Positions 9,962 through 18,765 of a DNA stretch of 64,000 nt are shown here, piece after piece (positions within the stretch are counted from its first letter, which is position 1; each line of letters opens with the position of its first letter). The notes under the pieces are model-generated. The model saw only the letters and a program-made list of their open reading frames with translations, was not told the origin of the DNA and did no database searches. The DNA is from Gemmatimonadaceae bacterium (GTDB lineage: Bacteria > Gemmatimonadota > Gemmatimonadetes > Gemmatimonadales > Gemmatimonadaceae): NCBI GenBank assembly GCA_020846935.1, contig JADLCY010000007.1, positions 62,001-126,000 on the forward strand, read 5' to 3'. Position numbers and translations under genes: made by a program.

Positions 9962-11065
9962 GTGACCACCCTTCAGCAACGCATCGAAACTGCCCTCGCC
10001 GGCGTGCGCAGCCCCCGCTCCACGGGCAGCGTGCTCGCCGACGACATGATTCGTGACATCGGGACGACCACCGACGGCAAGGTCCGCCTGACCGTCGTAC
10101 TCGCGTCGAGCGACGATCCAACCGTCGTGCGTGATGTGCGGCACGCCGTGGAAGGCGTCGACGGCGTCACCGGCGTGAGGGTCGAGGTGAAGGACCCTGC
10201 CGAGGTGCCGGGCCCGGCGGCACGCAGCCGCGGACCGCTCCCGGTGATGGACAACCGGCCGCCTGCCGCCACACCCTCGGCGCCCACGCCGGTCCTGTAC
10301 CCGAACCTGGGGCACGTGATCGCCGTATCGTCAGGCAAGGGTGGCGTGGGCAAGTCGACCGTGGCTGTGAACCTCGCGGTGGCGCTGGCCAGGCGCGGCT
10401 TTCGTGTCGGGCTCATGGACGCCGACGTCTATGGCCCGAACATCCCGCGCATGATGGGCGTGGACGGGGCGCCGCCGGTGCATAACGAGAAGATCGTGCC
10501 GCGCGAGGCCCACGGCGTGAAGCTCATCTCGCTGGGTTTTCTGATCGACCGCGATCAACCGGCCATCTGGCGCGGCCCGATCGTCATGAAGATCACCACG
10601 CAATTCCTGCGTGACGTGGCGTGGGGCGAGCTGGACTACTTCCTCGTCGACATGCCGCCGGGGACCGGCGATGCCCAGCTCTCGCTGGTGCAGGCCACCC
10701 ATGTGTCCGGCGCGATCATCGTCACGACGCCGCAGCAGGTCGCGACGGGTGATGCACTGCGCGGCGCAAAGATGTTCGAGCGCGTAAACGTCCCCGTGCT
10801 CGGTATCGTCGAGAACATGAGCTGGTTCGAGTGCCCGCACTGTGGCAAGCCCACCGCGCTCTTTGGCTCGGGCGGAGGCAAAGCCCTCGCTGACGAACTC
10901 CATCTCGACCTGCTGGGCCAGGTGCCCATCGCGCCGCGCGTGATGGAGGGCGGTGACACCGGCCGACCGATCGTCGCCGCCGATCCCGCATCGCCGGCGG
11001 CCAGGGCGCTCGACGCCATCGCCGGACGGCTCCACGAGGTCCTCGGCGTCCCCCAGCGACGATAG
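9962..11065 (+). CDS. mrp: Mrp/NBP35-family iron-sulfur cluster carrier ATPase
   Basis: A 367-residue protein with an N-terminal MIP18/DUF59 domain (about residues 1-85), a linker rich in Pro/Ala, and a ParA-like P-loop ATPase. The deviant Walker A is SSGKGGVGKSTVAVN, followed by MDADVYGPNIPRMMG and the Walker B-like VDMPPGTGDAQLSL. The C-terminal CPHCGK (CxxC) is the cluster-binding pair. These proteins carry and deliver Fe-S clusters to apoproteins in the cytosol. The GTG at 9962 is the first reasonable start, with the upstream frame reading into the nrnA tail. The next gene starts 3 bp after the stop. Confidence 0.93.
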   Translation: MTTLQQRIETALAGVRSPRSTGSVLADDMIRDIGTTTDGKVRLTVVLASSDDPTVVRDVRHAVEGVDGVTGVRVEVKDPAEVPGPAARSRGPLPVMDNRPPAATPSAPTPVLYPNLGHVIAVSSGKGGVGKSTVAVNLAVALARRGFRVGLMDADVYGPNIPRMMGVDGAPPVHNEKIVPREAHGVKLISLGFLIDRDQPAIWRGPIVMKITTQFLRDVAWGELDYFLVDMPPGTGDAQLSLVQATHVSGAIIVTTPQQVATGDALRGAKMFERVNVPVLGIVENMSWFECPHCGKPTALFGSGGGKALADELHLDLLGQVPIAPRVMEGGDTGRPIVAADPASPAARALDAIAGRLHEVLGVPQRR

Positions 11066-11068
11066 CCC

Positions 11069-11815
11069 ATGCGGCCCCTCATTACGCTGCTCACCGATTT
11101 CGGCACGGCCGACGGGTACGTGGCGGAGATGAAGGGGGTGCTGCTGTCTCTCTGCCCGGAGGGCAACCTCGTCGACCTCTCCCACGAGATCCCGCCCCAC
11201 GACGTCGAGCTGGCACGGCTGGGCGTAGCTCGCTACTGGCGCCGCTTTCCGGCCGGCACGGTGCACGTGGTCGTGGTGGATCCCGGCGTCGGCACCGCGC
11301 GCGCCGCCCTCGCCGTGGCGTCGGAGGGTCGCTACCTCGTGGGCCCTGACAACGGGGTGCTTTCCCCTGCGCTGCTCGTCGGCGACCAGCAGGTGGTAGC
11401 GCTTCCGGTTGGCCCGTCCGCATCGCGCACCTTCCACGGTCGCGATGTCTTTGCCCCGGCGGCGGCTGCCCTCGCCACGGGCGCCAGCCTGACCTCGTTA
11501 GGCGCGCCGCATGCGTCGCCGGTCGTGCGCCGCACGCCAGAATCCGTGCGTCGTGACGATGGCGCGATCATCGGCGAGGTCATCGCAATCGACCGCTTTG
11601 GCAACGCGATCACCAACCTCGTCGGTGTGCGCCACGGAGTCGTCGCGGCCGCCGGACGCCCGGTGCCCGTTCGCGCGACCTATGGAGACGTTGCGCCGGG
11701 ACCACCGGTGGCGCTCATGGGGTCGAGCGGGCTCCTCGAAGTCGCGCTCCGCGACGGGAACGCCGCCAGCATGCTCGGCCTCGCGCGGGGCGCGACGGTC
11801 GTGTGGTACCGCTAG
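11069..11815 (+). CDS. S-adenosyl-L-methionine hydrolase (adenosine-forming), DUF62 family
   Basis: A 248-residue member of the SAM hydroxide adenosyltransferase (DUF62) family, which splits SAM to adenosine and methionine. Family hallmarks visible are the start ITLLTDFGTADGYVAEMKG, the catalytic-site region LVDLSHEIPPHDVELA, VVVDPGVGTARAALAV, VGPDNGVLSPAL and IDRFGNAITNL. It begins 3 bp after mrp, so co-expression is likely. The Leu-Gly pair at residue 145 is encoded by TTA-GGC inside a CGTTAGGC octamer (11496). The family is common, but its physiological role is poorly settled. Confidence 0.88.
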   Translation: MRPLITLLTDFGTADGYVAEMKGVLLSLCPEGNLVDLSHEIPPHDVELARLGVARYWRRFPAGTVHVVVVDPGVGTARAALAVASEGRYLVGPDNGVLSPALLVGDQQVVALPVGPSASRTFHGRDVFAPAAAALATGASLTSLGAPHASPVVRRTPESVRRDDGAIIGEVIAIDRFGNAITNLVGVRHGVVAAAGRPVPVRATYGDVAPGPPVALMGSSGLLEVALRDGNAASMLGLARGATVVWYR

Positions 11816-11998
11816 CGGTCCGCCTTCAAGCCACGGACACCGCACGCGGTCGGGCGAAGCCCTTGTGATCCGCCCCTTGCCATACGGATCCGTGCCACCT
11901 CGCGAGACTGCCGTGGTCCACGCGCCGCAGGGCTCATCGCGGCGAGCTTTGCCGAAGCACCCGATGGAGGTGTTCGGGGATCTCGCCTGGCAGTCGGC

Positions 11999-13063
11999 CT
12001 AACTGCCGACCTTGGCCCTGGAGCGCCGCGCAGCCGCTACGCCCGCAACTGGTGTTGGTGTCTGCCACCCAGCGTCGCTCGCCGGAGCCGGCGCAACGGT
12101 GACCGCCGCGTCTCTGCGGGTTCCCCCGCGTGACAGCAAGGCGGCGCCAAAGCCAGCGGTCGCGGCCACGAACGTCACCACGAGCGCCAGGAGCCGCAAA
12201 ACGGTTCCGGCAACCGGAATCTGGTTCAGTGCCGCGGCGAGCAGCCAGAGACCCATGTAGAGAGCCAGCCCGACCACGACGCCCCGCAGCGAGCTGCCGC
12301 GCGCGCTCAGTCGGTCGCTGGTGCGCCCACCGATGCCGTCGCCCGTGAGGCGGGCCACGGCCACAAAACCGAGCGTTGCAAGTCCGGCGACTGCCAGTAC
12401 CAGCGCCACGACCGCGAACGGAATGAGCAGAGCCCCGATCACTGTGATCGCCAGCCCGACGCAAATCAGCAGGATCACCGGCAGCACGCCCAGCTCACCC
12501 ACGACACCGGTCAGGAACGAGCGCCAGAACGACTGACCGAGCACGTCGACGACGCCATCGAGGTACGGGCTGGCAAACACCAGCACGCCCAGTCCGATGA
12601 GCATCATCACCGTGAACCAGCCGACCGCGAGGTTCAGCGGTGAGCGGTTCGGGTGAGGCTCGGCGTCATTGCCGCGCATGAGGGTTCGCAGCGACGCGCC
12701 AAACGTGCCGGTGAGGGGCTTCACCTTCCCGTCCACCGTGCCCTCGTTGAGGACGTCGCCAAAGGCCGCAATGGCGTCGCCCGTCACGCGGCCCCCCGCC
12801 TTCACCAGGACGTCCCCTGCGATTGCCAGGGCCGTTCCGCGCACAGTGCCACGCACCTCGAGGTTGCCGCCAGCCACCACCACCGGACCATCGACGGTCG
12901 CCCCGACAGGAATGATGCGCCCGCCAATGATCAGGCTGTCATTCCCGGCCAACCTGGCGAGGCTTTCGGGTTGCTGCGAGGTAGTGGGTTGGGCAGCGCC
13001 CGCGATGGGAAATGCCCACAGCGCAGCCGCGGTAGCGGCCGCCAGAAACGCCCGCGTCTTCAT
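11999..13063 (-). CDS. Exported bactofilin-like beta-helix protein with C-terminal membrane segments
   Basis: A 354-residue protein with a signal peptide (cleavage near AGAAQ). Residues 45-110 form a polymer-forming (bactofilin-like) repeat with regularly spaced V/G/A turns such as VDGPVVVAGGNLEVRG, VRGTALAIAGDV and VTGDAIAAFGDVLNEG. Six or so hydrophobic helices follow from about residue 145 (VGWFTVMMLIGLGVLVF, GVLPVILLICVGLAITVIGA and others). Bactofilin-like repeats assemble into filaments; here the domain is predicted to face the periplasm. It is the last gene of an ECF sigma / anti-sigma operon, with 1 bp between it and the anti-sigma stop. A target or sensor role in an envelope stress circuit is inferred. 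A CGTTAGGC-like heptamer overlaps its TAG stop. Confidence 0.7.
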   Translation of the reverse strand: MKTRAFLAAATAAALWAFPIAGAAQPTTSQQPESLARLAGNDSLIIGGRIIPVGATVDGPVVVAGGNLEVRGTVRGTALAIAGDVLVKAGGRVTGDAIAAFGDVLNEGTVDGKVKPLTGTFGASLRTLMRGNDAEPHPNRSPLNLAVGWFTVMMLIGLGVLVFASPYLDGVVDVLGQSFWRSFLTGVVGELGVLPVILLICVGLAITVIGALLIPFAVVALVLAVAGLATLGFVAVARLTGDGIGGRTSDRLSARGSSLRGVVVGLALYMGLWLLAAALNQIPVAGTVLRLLALVVTFVAATAGFGAALLSRGGTRRDAAVTVAPAPASDAGWQTPTPVAGVAAARRSRAKVGS

Positions 13064-13064
13064 G

Positions 13065-13652
13065 CTAGGCCCTCCGGCGGCGTCCAGCGGTGGCCAGCGC
13101 CTTCACGCCGAGCGCTACCGCACCTACCGAAACCACAAGAACCCCCGCTGCACCTGCCAGCGCGGCCATCCCCCCCTGCTGCAGCGCGGTGGCCGTGGGC
13201 GCCCCAAAGAGGGCCAGGGTTGCCTCGACCGCGAGGGAAGCCACCCCTTCCCGCGTCCGCTCCGCAGCCAGGTTGGCGAGAAACAACACGGCGTCGGCGC
13301 GCTGTCCAATCCACACCGCCAGCAGCGTCATGGTGACAGCCATCACGCCCCCGAGGGCGCCGACCACGACCCGCCCACTGGACGACGTGGGGATCAGCCG
13401 GCGCACGGAGTCGCCCAGCGCGACGTGCCACGGCTCGAACACCTCGACGCGCGTCATCACGCGGTCGGCAAACCGGGGAGCTGGCGTCAGCAGGGGAAGT
13501 GCTTCGAGGCGCGTCACGACGACGGCGAGGCCGTCGTACCGGGCCTGACACTCCTGGCACTGATCCAGGTGCGCGCGGAGTGGGGCAACGCCGAAGCCCT
13601 CCTCGTCATCGAGGAGGAGGTCGATCTCTTCGGGAAGCAGGTGTCGGTGCAT
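13065..13652 (-). CDS. Anti-sigma factor with zinc-binding (HC2-type) N-terminus
   Basis: A 195-residue protein. The N-terminus (MHRHLLPEEIDLLLDDEEG) leads into a zinc-binding anti-sigma motif, HLDQCQECQ (His, Cys-x2-Cys), which in this family clamps an ECF sigma factor. Two hydrophobic segments follow (VVVGALGGVMAVTMTLLAVWIG and LAGAAGVLVVSVGAVALGV), so it is membrane bound. The start ATG at 13652 has an AGAGG sequence 6-10 bases upstream; a GTG one codon earlier is possible. It lies between the sigma gene (45 bp upstream) and the bactofilin-like gene. Signal-dependent release of the sigma factor is the expected role. Confidence 0.78.
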   Translation of the reverse strand: MHRHLLPEEIDLLLDDEEGFGVAPLRAHLDQCQECQARYDGLAVVVTRLEALPLLTPAPRFADRVMTRVEVFEPWHVALGDSVRRLIPTSSSGRVVVGALGGVMAVTMTLLAVWIGQRADAVLFLANLAAERTREGVASLAVEATLALFGAPTATALQQGGMAALAGAAGVLVVSVGAVALGVKALATAGRRRRA

Positions 13653-13697
13653 CACATGGCCTCTTTCGGGGTGTACGACCCAGCGGGCGACTTGGTT

Positions 13698-14300
13698 TCA
13701 CTCACGAGTACTGTCCAGGGCCTCGCGCAGCTGGTGCCGCGCGCGGTGGATGTAGGTCTTGACGGTTCCCAGCGGGAGGTCGAGGGTCGCGGCGATTTCC
13801 TCGTACGAGCGCCCCTCGACGTGCCTCAGCATGATGCAGGCGCGGTACTCCGGCCGGAGGGACTCGATTGCGCGCTCGATGGCCGAGCCGATCTCCTTGG
13901 CCTCCAGCTCCTCGAGTGCGGTTTCCTGTTGCGCGGCGATTTCCAGCTGGGTGGCCTCGATCTCGGCGGCAGTCGCCGCGTGAGGCGAGCCATCCATCGA
14001 GATGGTGTCGATCTGCCGTTTGCGCAGGTGATCGATGGCGACGTTGTTCGCGATCTTGAACAGCCAGCTCGAGAGCTTGAATTCCGGGCGGTAGCGATCG
14101 ATGTGGTTGAGGACCTTGATGAATGTGTCCTGTGCGAGGTCCTCGGAGATCTCGCGGTCGCGCACCATGCGGAAGATCAGCGAGAAGACGGGCCGCTCGT
14201 ATCGACGGATCAGCTCCCGGTACGCCGTCTCGCGCCCCTCCTGCGCGAGCGAGACGAGGTCCGCATCCGGGAGGTTTTTCAGGTCGAGGATCGGGGCCAT
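13698..14300 (-). CDS. ECF RNA polymerase sigma factor (RpoE-like)
   Basis: A 200-residue sigma-70-family factor with only regions 2 and 4. Region 2 includes YRELIRRYERPVFSLIFRMV, the core-binding EDLAQDTFIKVL and the -10-reading segment SSWLFKIANNVAIDHLRKR. Region 4 includes LRPEYRACIMLRHVEG and the helix-turn-helix YEEIAATLDLPLGTVKTYIHRAR. An acidic Ala/Glu-rich linker joins them. The ATG at 14300 gives the compact ECF length; the frame remains open to 14522 but that part is low-complexity and overlaps menG. It is followed by its anti-sigma factor and a bactofilin-like gene, a standard ECF operon layout. Autoregulation is likely but no matching promoter was identified. Confidence 0.92.
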   Translation of the reverse strand: MAPILDLKNLPDADLVSLAQEGRETAYRELIRRYERPVFSLIFRMVRDREISEDLAQDTFIKVLNHIDRYRPEFKLSSWLFKIANNVAIDHLRKRQIDTISMDGSPHAATAAEIEATQLEIAAQQETALEELEAKEIGSAIERAIESLRPEYRACIMLRHVEGRSYEEIAATLDLPLGTVKTYIHRARHQLREALDSTRE

Positions 14301-14424
14301 GCCGCTCGGTGGCGCCGGAGGGGTTACCGTCCCCACCTGCGAGGTTTGGGGAAGGTAAGGACCACCGGGAGACGGGTCTAGCGTCACGCTTGATCGCGCT
14401 GTCACCCCCAGCGACCTTTCGACG

Positions 14425-15228
14425 ATGACCCTCACCGATACGCCGCGACCGCCGGTGATCGCGGATCGCGCTGCCGACGATGCGGTGGTGGTGCACGACG
14501 CCGCGAGCGGTGGCGCAGCCAAGCGTGCCTACGTGCAGCGCATTTTCTCGGAGATCGCGCCACGGTACGACCTGCTCAATCACCTGCTGAGCTTCAACAT
14601 CGACCGGCGCTGGCGCGCGCGCGCGCTGGATGCGCTGGGATGGCGTCGGGTTCCCGATGGGCGATACCTCGATCTCTGCGCCGGAACACTGGACGTCTCC
14701 GCGCAGCTCGCGCGGCTGCCCGGCTTCAGGGGATCGGTGATCGGCGCCGACTTTGCCGAGCCCATGTTGCGCGCCGGGACGGCCAAGGCGTCCTCCGCCG
14801 TCGTGCGGCCCGTGGTCGCGGACGCGCTGGAGCTGCCGCTGGCCGACGCCTCGATCGATGGTGCGATCGTCGCGTTCGGAATCCGAAACGTCGCTGACCT
14901 CGACGCGTGCCTTCGTGAAGTGCATCGCGTCCTGCGACCCGGTGCGCGATTCGTCATCCTCGAGTTCTCCACGCCGCGTTCTCCGCTGGTGCGCGCGGGC
15001 TACCACGCCTATTTCCACCACATCCTGCCGACGATCGGCGGCCTCGTTTCCGGCCACCGCTCGGCATACAAGTACCTCCCCGAATCGGTGAAGCACTTCC
15101 CGGTACAGGAGGCGCTGGCCGAGCGCATGGCCCGCGCCGGATTCTCGCGTGTGACCTGGCACAACCTGACCCTCGGCGTGGCCGCCGTGCATGGCGGGGA
15201 GAAGGGAGGGTCGGCGCATGGGGCGTAG
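14425..15228 (+). CDS. menG: Demethylmenaquinone methyltransferase (UbiE/MenG family)
   Basis: Methylates demethylmenaquinone, the last step of menaquinone synthesis, with SAM. The 267-residue product has the UbiE start FSEIAPRYDLLNHLLSFNIDR, the SAM-binding motif YLDLCAGTLDVSAQLAR, AFGIRNVADLDACLREVHRV, LRPGARFVILEFSTPRSP, and the late SAYKYLPESVKHFP. The first 25 residues are a low-conservation extension. The ORF overlaps the next gene (UbiD type) by 11 bp, and the following genes encode UbiA- and UbiX-type enzymes, which supports a quinone role. Menaquinone rather than ubiquinone is inferred from the taxon and the gene set. Confidence 0.92.
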   Translation: MTLTDTPRPPVIADRAADDAVVVHDAASGGAAKRAYVQRIFSEIAPRYDLLNHLLSFNIDRRWRARALDALGWRRVPDGRYLDLCAGTLDVSAQLARLPGFRGSVIGADFAEPMLRAGTAKASSAVVRPVVADALELPLADASIDGAIVAFGIRNVADLDACLREVHRVLRPGARFVILEFSTPRSPLVRAGYHAYFHHILPTIGGLVSGHRSAYKYLPESVKHFPVQEALAERMARAGFSRVTWHNLTLGVAAVHGGEKGGSAHGA

Positions 15229-16729
15229 CACGCCGGGTTCCGGTCCGTCGCCCTTCGACGATCTGCAGTCATTCATTGCGGCGCTCGATGCGGCCGGTGA
15301 GCTGGTCCGCGTCCGCGAACCCGTACGCGCAAGGCTCGAGCTGTGCGAGATCGCCGACCGGGTGAGCAAGGCGCCAGGCGGTGGCGAAGCGCTGCTGTTC
15401 GAACACGTGCTGCTCGATGACGGCACGCGCTCGCCGTACCCGGTGGCCATCAACCTGTTCGGGTCCATGCGCCGCATGGCGATGTCGTTAGGCGTCGACG
15501 ACCTCGACGCCGTCGGCGCGCGCATCACGCAGCTGCTGGACCTCAAGGTGCCCGATGGTATCGTGGCCAAGCTCGGCCTGCTGCCGCGGTTGCTCGAGGT
15601 GGCGAAGTTCCCGCCCCGTCGCCGCGGCGGGTCGCCTCCGTGCCAGGAGGTCGTGTGGACCGGCCGCCAGATCGACCTCCGCAAGCTGCCGGTGCTCACG
15701 TGCTGGCCGGACGACGGCGGCCCGTACATCACGCTCCCCATGGTGGTCTCGCGCGACCCGGTGCGCGGCATCCGCAACGTCGGCATGTACCGCGTGCAGG
15801 TGCTCGGTCCGGACTCCGTCGCGATGCACTGGCAGCGCCACAAGGTGGGCGCGGCGCACTGGCGTGCGATGGCCGAGCGCGGCGAGAAGATGCCGGTCTG
15901 CATCGTCGTCGGCGCCGACCCCGCCTCGATCTACTCGGCGTCGGCGCCGCTTCCGCCTAACGTGGACGAGTACATCTTCGCCGGCTTCCTGCGCAAGTCG
16001 CCGGTCGCGCTCACCCGGGCGCTCACCTCGGATCTCGACGTCCCCTTCGATGCGGAGTTCGTGATCGAGGGCGAGATCGATCCCGCCGAGGCGCTCGTCA
16101 CCGAAGGGCCGTTCGGCGACCACACCGGCTTCTACTCGGAGGCCGATCTGTATCCCCGCGTGCAGGTCACCGCGGTGACCATGCGCTCGAATCCCGTCTA
16201 CGCCACCACGATCGTCGGTCGGCCTCCGATGGAGGACTTCTACCTCGGGCACGCCACCGAGCGCATCTTCCTGCCGCTGCTCCGCCTGACGACGCCGGAA
16301 GTGGTCGACTACCACATGCCCGCCGAGGGGATCTTTCACAACCTCGTGTTCGTGTCGATCGACAAGCACTACCCGGGTCAGGCCTACAAGGTGATGAACG
16401 CGCTCTGGGGAGCCGGGCTCATGTCCCTCGCCAAGGTGCTCGTGATCGTCGACAAGGACGTGAACGTGCGCAATCCGCAGGAAGCCTGGTGGGTGGCACT
16501 CAACAACATGGATCCCGAACGCGACGTGCGCTTCACGATGGGGCCCGTGGACGTGCTCGACCACGGGAGCCGCGCGTTCACCTACGGATCGAAGATGGGC
16601 ATCGATGCCACGCGGAAGTGGCCGGAAGAAGGGTTCACGCGCAACTGGCCAAAGGTGATCGAGATGGATGCGGCCACGAAGGCGCAGGTCGACGCGATGT
16701 GGCCGCGCCTCGGGATCCCGGCGCGATGA
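15218..16729 (+). CDS. UbiD-family prenylated-FMN decarboxylase (menaquinone, MqnL-like)
   Basis: A 503-residue prFMN-dependent decarboxylase. Family features include DDLQSFIAALDAAGELVRV at the start, NLFGSMRRMAMSLG, the metal/prFMN region NVGMYRVQVLGPDSVAMHW, EGEIDPAEALVTEGPFGDHTGFYS with catalytic Glu/Arg-type residues, and ATERIFLPLLRLTTPEVVDY. It removes a carboxyl from a prenylated aromatic ring. Placed with menG and UbiA/UbiX-type genes, it most likely acts in the late futalosine branch (MqnL). The ATG at 15218 is preceded by a strong GGGAGAAGGGAGG sequence and overlaps menG by 11 bp. Two CGTTAGGC octamers lie in it. Confidence 0.9.
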   Translation: MGRSTPGSGPSPFDDLQSFIAALDAAGELVRVREPVRARLELCEIADRVSKAPGGGEALLFEHVLLDDGTRSPYPVAINLFGSMRRMAMSLGVDDLDAVGARITQLLDLKVPDGIVAKLGLLPRLLEVAKFPPRRRGGSPPCQEVVWTGRQIDLRKLPVLTCWPDDGGPYITLPMVVSRDPVRGIRNVGMYRVQVLGPDSVAMHWQRHKVGAAHWRAMAERGEKMPVCIVVGADPASIYSASAPLPPNVDEYIFAGFLRKSPVALTRALTSDLDVPFDAEFVIEGEIDPAEALVTEGPFGDHTGFYSEADLYPRVQVTAVTMRSNPVYATTIVGRPPMEDFYLGHATERIFLPLLRLTTPEVVDYHMPAEGIFHNLVFVSIDKHYPGQAYKVMNALWGAGLMSLAKVLVIVDKDVNVRNPQEAWWVALNNMDPERDVRFTMGPVDVLDHGSRAFTYGSKMGIDATRKWPEEGFTRNWPKVIEMDAATKAQVDAMWPRLGIPAR

Positions 16730-17661
16730 CCCTCCCTCCGTCGGCGCATCCGCCGGCCCGCGCGCCCGAAGGTCAGACCTTTGGCGGCACCTCGCGCCTG
16801 GTGCGTTACGCCAACTTCGTGAAGCTGCCACACACGGTCTTCGCCTTGCCGTTTGCCTTCGTGGGCGCGACGCTGGCCAGCTACGAAGCCCCCGTGACAC
16901 TCGCGATGGTCGGGTGGATCGCCCTCGCATTCACCACGGCACGCTTCACCGCGATGGGATTCAACCGCATCGTCGATCGCGACGTCGACGCGCGGAATCC
17001 GCGAACGCAGATGCGCGAAATCCCGAGCGGCGCGCTCGGCGTGCGCGAGGCCATGGCGGCGGTGTTCGCATCGGGCGTGCTGTTCGTGTACAGCGCGTGG
17101 CGACTCAACCCCCTGTGCGCGCGACTCTCGCCGATCGCGCTCGCCTGGATCTGCTTCTACAGCTATACCAAGCGCTTCACGCGATGGTCGCACCTCGTGC
17201 TCGGCGCCGGCCTCTCGATCGCGCCGGTCGGTGGCTACCTCGCCGTCACGGGGCAGTGGCCCGAGCCGTGGTGGATGCCGGTCGTGCTCGCGATTGCGGT
17301 GACCACGTGGGTCGGTGGGTTCGACGTGCTGTACGCCCTGCAGGACGCCGAGTTCGACCGCCAGAACGGGCTGCACTCGCTCCCCGCCAGACTCGGTGAA
17401 GCGCGTGCCATCGCCCTGACGCGCGGGCTGCACGCGTTGACCATCGTGGCTCTGGCGGTCGTGGGCTGGGTGACGGGGAGCGGCGTGCTGTACTTCGTTG
17501 GGGTGCTCATCGCTGCCTCGCTCCTCGTCTACGAACATCGCCTCGTGCGGCCCGGGGATCTGAGTCGGCTGGATGCTGCGTTCTTCACCATGAACGGCGT
17601 CATCAGCCTCGTGTTCTTTGCCTGCGTGCTCGCCGAGCGCCTCGTACGCGGGTTGGCCTGA
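16726..17661 (+). CDS. UbiA-family prenyltransferase (menaquinone, MqnP-like)
   Basis: A 311-residue membrane prenyltransferase with about eight hydrophobic helices. The two Mg-diphosphate-binding aspartate motifs are visible: NRIVDRDVDARNPRT and DVLYALQDAEFDRQNG. It attaches a polyprenyl chain to an aromatic acid at the membrane. The start ATG overlaps the previous stop (ATGA), and UbiX follows within 2 bp, so it is translated as part of the same operon. The closest functional group is MqnP/4-hydroxybenzoate polyprenyltransferase type; the dihydroxynaphthoate substrate is inferred from context. Confidence 0.9.
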   Translation: MTLPPSAHPPARAPEGQTFGGTSRLVRYANFVKLPHTVFALPFAFVGATLASYEAPVTLAMVGWIALAFTTARFTAMGFNRIVDRDVDARNPRTQMREIPSGALGVREAMAAVFASGVLFVYSAWRLNPLCARLSPIALAWICFYSYTKRFTRWSHLVLGAGLSIAPVGGYLAVTGQWPEPWWMPVVLAIAVTTWVGGFDVLYALQDAEFDRQNGLHSLPARLGEARAIALTRGLHALTIVALAVVGWVTGSGVLYFVGVLIAASLLVYEHRLVRPGDLSRLDAAFFTMNGVISLVFFACVLAERLVRGLA

Positions 17662-17662
17662 C

Positions 17663-18280
17663 ATGACGGCTTCGCCCCCGATCGTTCTGGCAATCACGGG
17701 CGCCTCGGGGGCCCCGTACGCGGTTCGCGTCCTCGAGCAGCTTGTGCGGGCCGGGCGAGCGACCTGGCTCATCGTCAGCGGCCATGGCCTTCGCCTCCTG
17801 CAGACGGAGATGGACATCGCTTCGGTGGACGCCTTGCGCGCACACGTCGGGAGCGCGGCGTGGGATCGATGCGTCACGGTGTACGAAGACGGCGATCGCG
17901 GCGCCGCTCCCGCGTCGGGCTCCACACGCTGCGCGGGGATGGTCATCTGTCCGTGCTCCATGGGCACGATCTCCGCACTCGCCCACGGCAGCTCACGATC
18001 GCTTGTTGAGCGGGCCGGCGATGTGGTGCTCAAGGAGCGGCGGCGGCTCATCGTCGTGCCGCGCGAAACGCCCCTGAGCGAGATCCACCTGGAGAACATG
18101 CTGCGGCTCACCCGCGCGGGGGCGGTCGTCCTTCCGGCCGCCCCCGCGTTCTATCATCGCCCGGCGACCATCGATGACCTCGTGAACTTCGTCGCCGCAC
18201 GCGTGCTCGATCACCTCGACGTCGAGCACTCACTCGTCAGGCGCTGGGGCGGAGAGCCGGACGCACTCAACGCGGGATGA
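17663..18280 (+). CDS. ubiX: UbiX-family flavin prenyltransferase (prFMN synthase)
   Basis: A 205-residue flavoprotein that prenylates FMN to make the prFMN cofactor needed by the UbiD-type decarboxylase two genes upstream. Rossmann-like start IVLAITGASGAPYAVRVLEQL (GASGAxYA motif), MVICPCSMGTISALAHGSS, LIVVPRETPLSEIHLENML and a C-terminal FYHRPATIDDLVNFVAARVLD are all characteristic. The ATG at 17663 begins 1 bp after the UbiA-type stop. The next gene overlaps its stop by 4 bp. Confidence 0.94.
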   Translation: MTASPPIVLAITGASGAPYAVRVLEQLVRAGRATWLIVSGHGLRLLQTEMDIASVDALRAHVGSAAWDRCVTVYEDGDRGAAPASGSTRCAGMVICPCSMGTISALAHGSSRSLVERAGDVVLKERRRLIVVPRETPLSEIHLENMLRLTRAGAVVLPAAPAFYHRPATIDDLVNFVAARVLDHLDVEHSLVRRWGGEPDALNAG

Positions 18281-18765
18281 CCTCGCTGGTCGTCGGCGTC
18301 ATCTCCGACACCCATGGCCTCGTGCGCGCCGCCGTGCACGAAGCGCTCGCCGGCTCCTACCTCATCCTGCATGCCGGCGACGTGTGCGGCGACGACGTGC
18401 TGACCGAGTTGTCGACCATCGCCCCGGTGGCCGCCGTGATGGGCAACTGCGATCCGCCGGGGCACCCACGGCTTCCCACACGCATCGATCGAGAGATCGG
18501 AGGCCACACGTTCCACGTGAGCCACGGACACGAACTCGGCGTTCCGAGGCCGGCCGGCCTTCTGGCCGCCTACGATGCCTCGGTGATCGTCTTCGGGCAC
18601 ACGCACCGGCCGTTGGTGCATCGCAGCGGGGGGCGACTCGTGCTCAATCCGGGCGCGGCCGGGCCGCGCCGGTTCGACATCCTGCCCAGCGTCGCGCGCC
18701 TCACGATAACGTCCGAGGGAATCGACGTCGCCATCGTGGAGCTACCGATCGACAGCGAGCCCTGA
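18277..18765 (+). CDS. YfcE/MJ0936-family metallophosphoesterase
   Basis: A 162-residue calcineurin-like phosphoesterase. The metal-binding motifs run in order: GVISDTHG, LHAGDVCGDD, VMGNCD, VSHGHELG and VFGHTHRP, then LNPGAAGPRR. The family hydrolyses phosphodiesters; the natural substrate is unknown here. It overlaps ubiX by 4 bp (ATGA), so it is the last member of the menaquinone operon, though a direct link to quinones is not established. Its 3' end resembles imperfect repeats in the following gap. Confidence 0.88.
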   Translation: MTSLVVGVISDTHGLVRAAVHEALAGSYLILHAGDVCGDDVLTELSTIAPVAAVMGNCDPPGHPRLPTRIDREIGGHTFHVSHGHELGVPRPAGLLAAYDASVIVFGHTHRPLVHRSGGRLVLNPGAAGPRRFDILPSVARLTITSEGIDVAIVELPIDSEP

